A stretch of 64,000 nt of DNA from JAUQQI01 sp040289115 (GTDB taxonomy: Bacteria; Chloroflexota; Dehalococcoidia; JAUQQI01). This document shows, piece by piece, positions 63,308 to 64,000 of the stretch. The translations under genes and the position numbers were made by a program. Position 1 is the stretch's first letter. Every line of letters begins with the position of its first letter. Location: the NCBI GenBank assembly GCA_040289115.1, contig PSKS01000001.1:77844-141843 (forward strand), written 5' to 3'. The notes below the pieces were generated by a model, which made no database searches, was not told where the DNA came from, and saw only the letters and a program-made list of their open reading frames with translations.

Positions 63308-64000
63308 ATGGACGGCCAGTGGCGGATTTACAGCCGGCGGGAGATTCTGCGGCTTGGGCTCGCCAGTGCTGGTCTGGCGGGAGTCGGCTGGTTGGCAGGG
63401 TGCCAGCCGGCACCAGGTGCGCCGGCACCGACAACCGGTCAGGGTCCTACTTTTGAAGGGAGTGTAACCGTCGGCATCTCAACGACCCTTTCCGGCTCCA
63501 TTGCCAGCCTGGGCCAGTCTGGCCTACAGGGGGTTCAGCTTGCCATCGAAGACCTCAACAGTAAAGGTGGTGTTCTCAAGAAGGAGGTGAAGCTGGTCTA
63601 CGCCGATGACGCGGCCAAGCCGGATCAAGGTGCAACGAACGTTAGAAATATGATTTTAAACGACCGGGTGGTGGCCATCTTCGGTCCGGTGACCAGTGCG
63701 GTTGCAGCGGCGGAGACCGGGATTGCAGCCCAATACCGAAAGCCCATCATCTTCTTTACATCGAATGACCTGGTTCTGACCACAAAACAATTCCATAAAT
63801 ATGCTTTCCAAGTTGTTCCGAACACTTACATGGAACCCCGGGCCATCGCAGAATACCTGTCCCGGCAGGGATTCCGGAAGTACTATACTATTTCGCCGGA
63901 CTATAACTATGGCCGGGACTCAGTCGAAGTCTTTCTTAACGCCATGAAGGACTTCGGCGTAAGCATTGAAGTTGTGGGTCAGCAGTGGCCCAAGCTCGGA
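63308..64000 (+). CDS. Branched-chain amino-acid-type ABC substrate-binding lipoprotein (5' part)
   Basis: Open to the window end, 231 codons visible. SRREILRLG twin-arginine signal, hydrophobic core and lipobox WLAGC, then the periplasmic type-1 fold: VTVGISTTLSGSIASLGQSG, GVQLAIEDLNSKGGV, LVYADDAAKPDQGATNVRNM and FGPVTSAVAAAETGIAA. The family binds Leu/Ile/Val, aromatic acids or amides. The ATG has a strong GGAGGGG. The C-terminal part and the permease genes lie beyond the window. Confidence 0.9.
   Translation, partial: MDGQWRIYSRREILRLGLASAGLAGVGWLAGCQPAPGAPAPTTGQGPTFEGSVTVGISTTLSGSIASLGQSGLQGVQLAIEDLNSKGGVLKKEVKLVYADDAAKPDQGATNVRNMILNDRVVAIFGPVTSAVAAAETGIAAQYRKPIIFFTSNDLVLTTKQFHKYAFQVVPNTYMEPRAIAEYLSRQGFRKYYTISPDYNYGRDSVEVFLNAMKDFGVSIEVVGQQWPKLG

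Overview
The window is a GC-rich, tightly packed bacterial chromosome segment. Convergent genes overlap at their 3' ends (8528-8568, 38333-38346, 40988-40991, 42691-42740, 61015-61028) and many operon joints are 4-11 nt overlaps. Promoters that can be read use sigma70-type boxes (TTGACA, TATAAT). The taxon is not certain. The ispD/ispF/cysE/cysS/rlmB and radA/PIN-TRAM order is seen in Bacillota and Chloroflexota. The C-terminal 'RLFLPLV' tail of the DNRLRE protein (60297-61028) and the general gene content lean to Chloroflexota or a neighbouring lineage. GC-rich rRNA stems and an L1931 group I intron (known from Thermotoga) suggest a thermophile.

Layout. 1-13,950: end of a TauE-like exporter; a B12-dependent ribonucleotide reductase with an intein and NrdR boxes; galU; an AI-2E transporter; a Pta-N/DRTGG protein; two MFS carriers; a zinc-ribbon membrane protein; an M14-like deacylase; an Ldh-type dehydrogenase; a Tat lipoprotein peptide-binding protein. 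14,190-19,980: a CoA-thioester catabolic block (OFA-type MFS, Fe-alcohol dehydrogenase, two acyl-CoA dehydrogenases, enoyl-CoA hydratase). 20,190-22,220: a polytopic membrane glycosyltransferase-like protein. 22,280-28,250: an rRNA operon on the minus strand (two strong promoters, 16S, tRNA-Ile, 23S, terminator; no 5S) whose 23S gene carries a group I intron with a LAGLIDADG homing endonuclease. 29,020-36,545: tRNA-Ser, miaB, RidA, gamma-carbonic anhydrase, dnaE, lysC. 36,620-37,740: decaying genes, including a PCYCGC-domain protein with an in-frame UGA at a CxxC cysteine followed by a bSECIS-like hairpin. 37,810-49,480: comEA, comEC, nfo, and the rlmB-cysS-cysE-ispF-ispD-PIN/TRAM-radA block. 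49,536-54,066: a KimA-like potassium importer divergent from a KdpD/KdpE-like pair. 54,311-61,028: a PhoP/PhoR-like pair, behind an array of 11-bp TTTAA repeats, leading a MacA/MacB-type efflux operon. 61,015-64,000: a phosphotransferase-fold protein, a CaiB/BaiF CoA-transferase and the start of a branched-chain amino-acid-type binding protein.

The most unusual items are the L1931 intron with its endonuclease gene ending inside the intron core, the intein placed directly before the thiyl-radical cysteine of the reductase, the UGA-containing PCYCGC gene, an NrdR-type palindrome shared between the reductase and dnaE upstream regions, and several unexplained structured spacers (45,542; 46,262; 14,067; 54,136).
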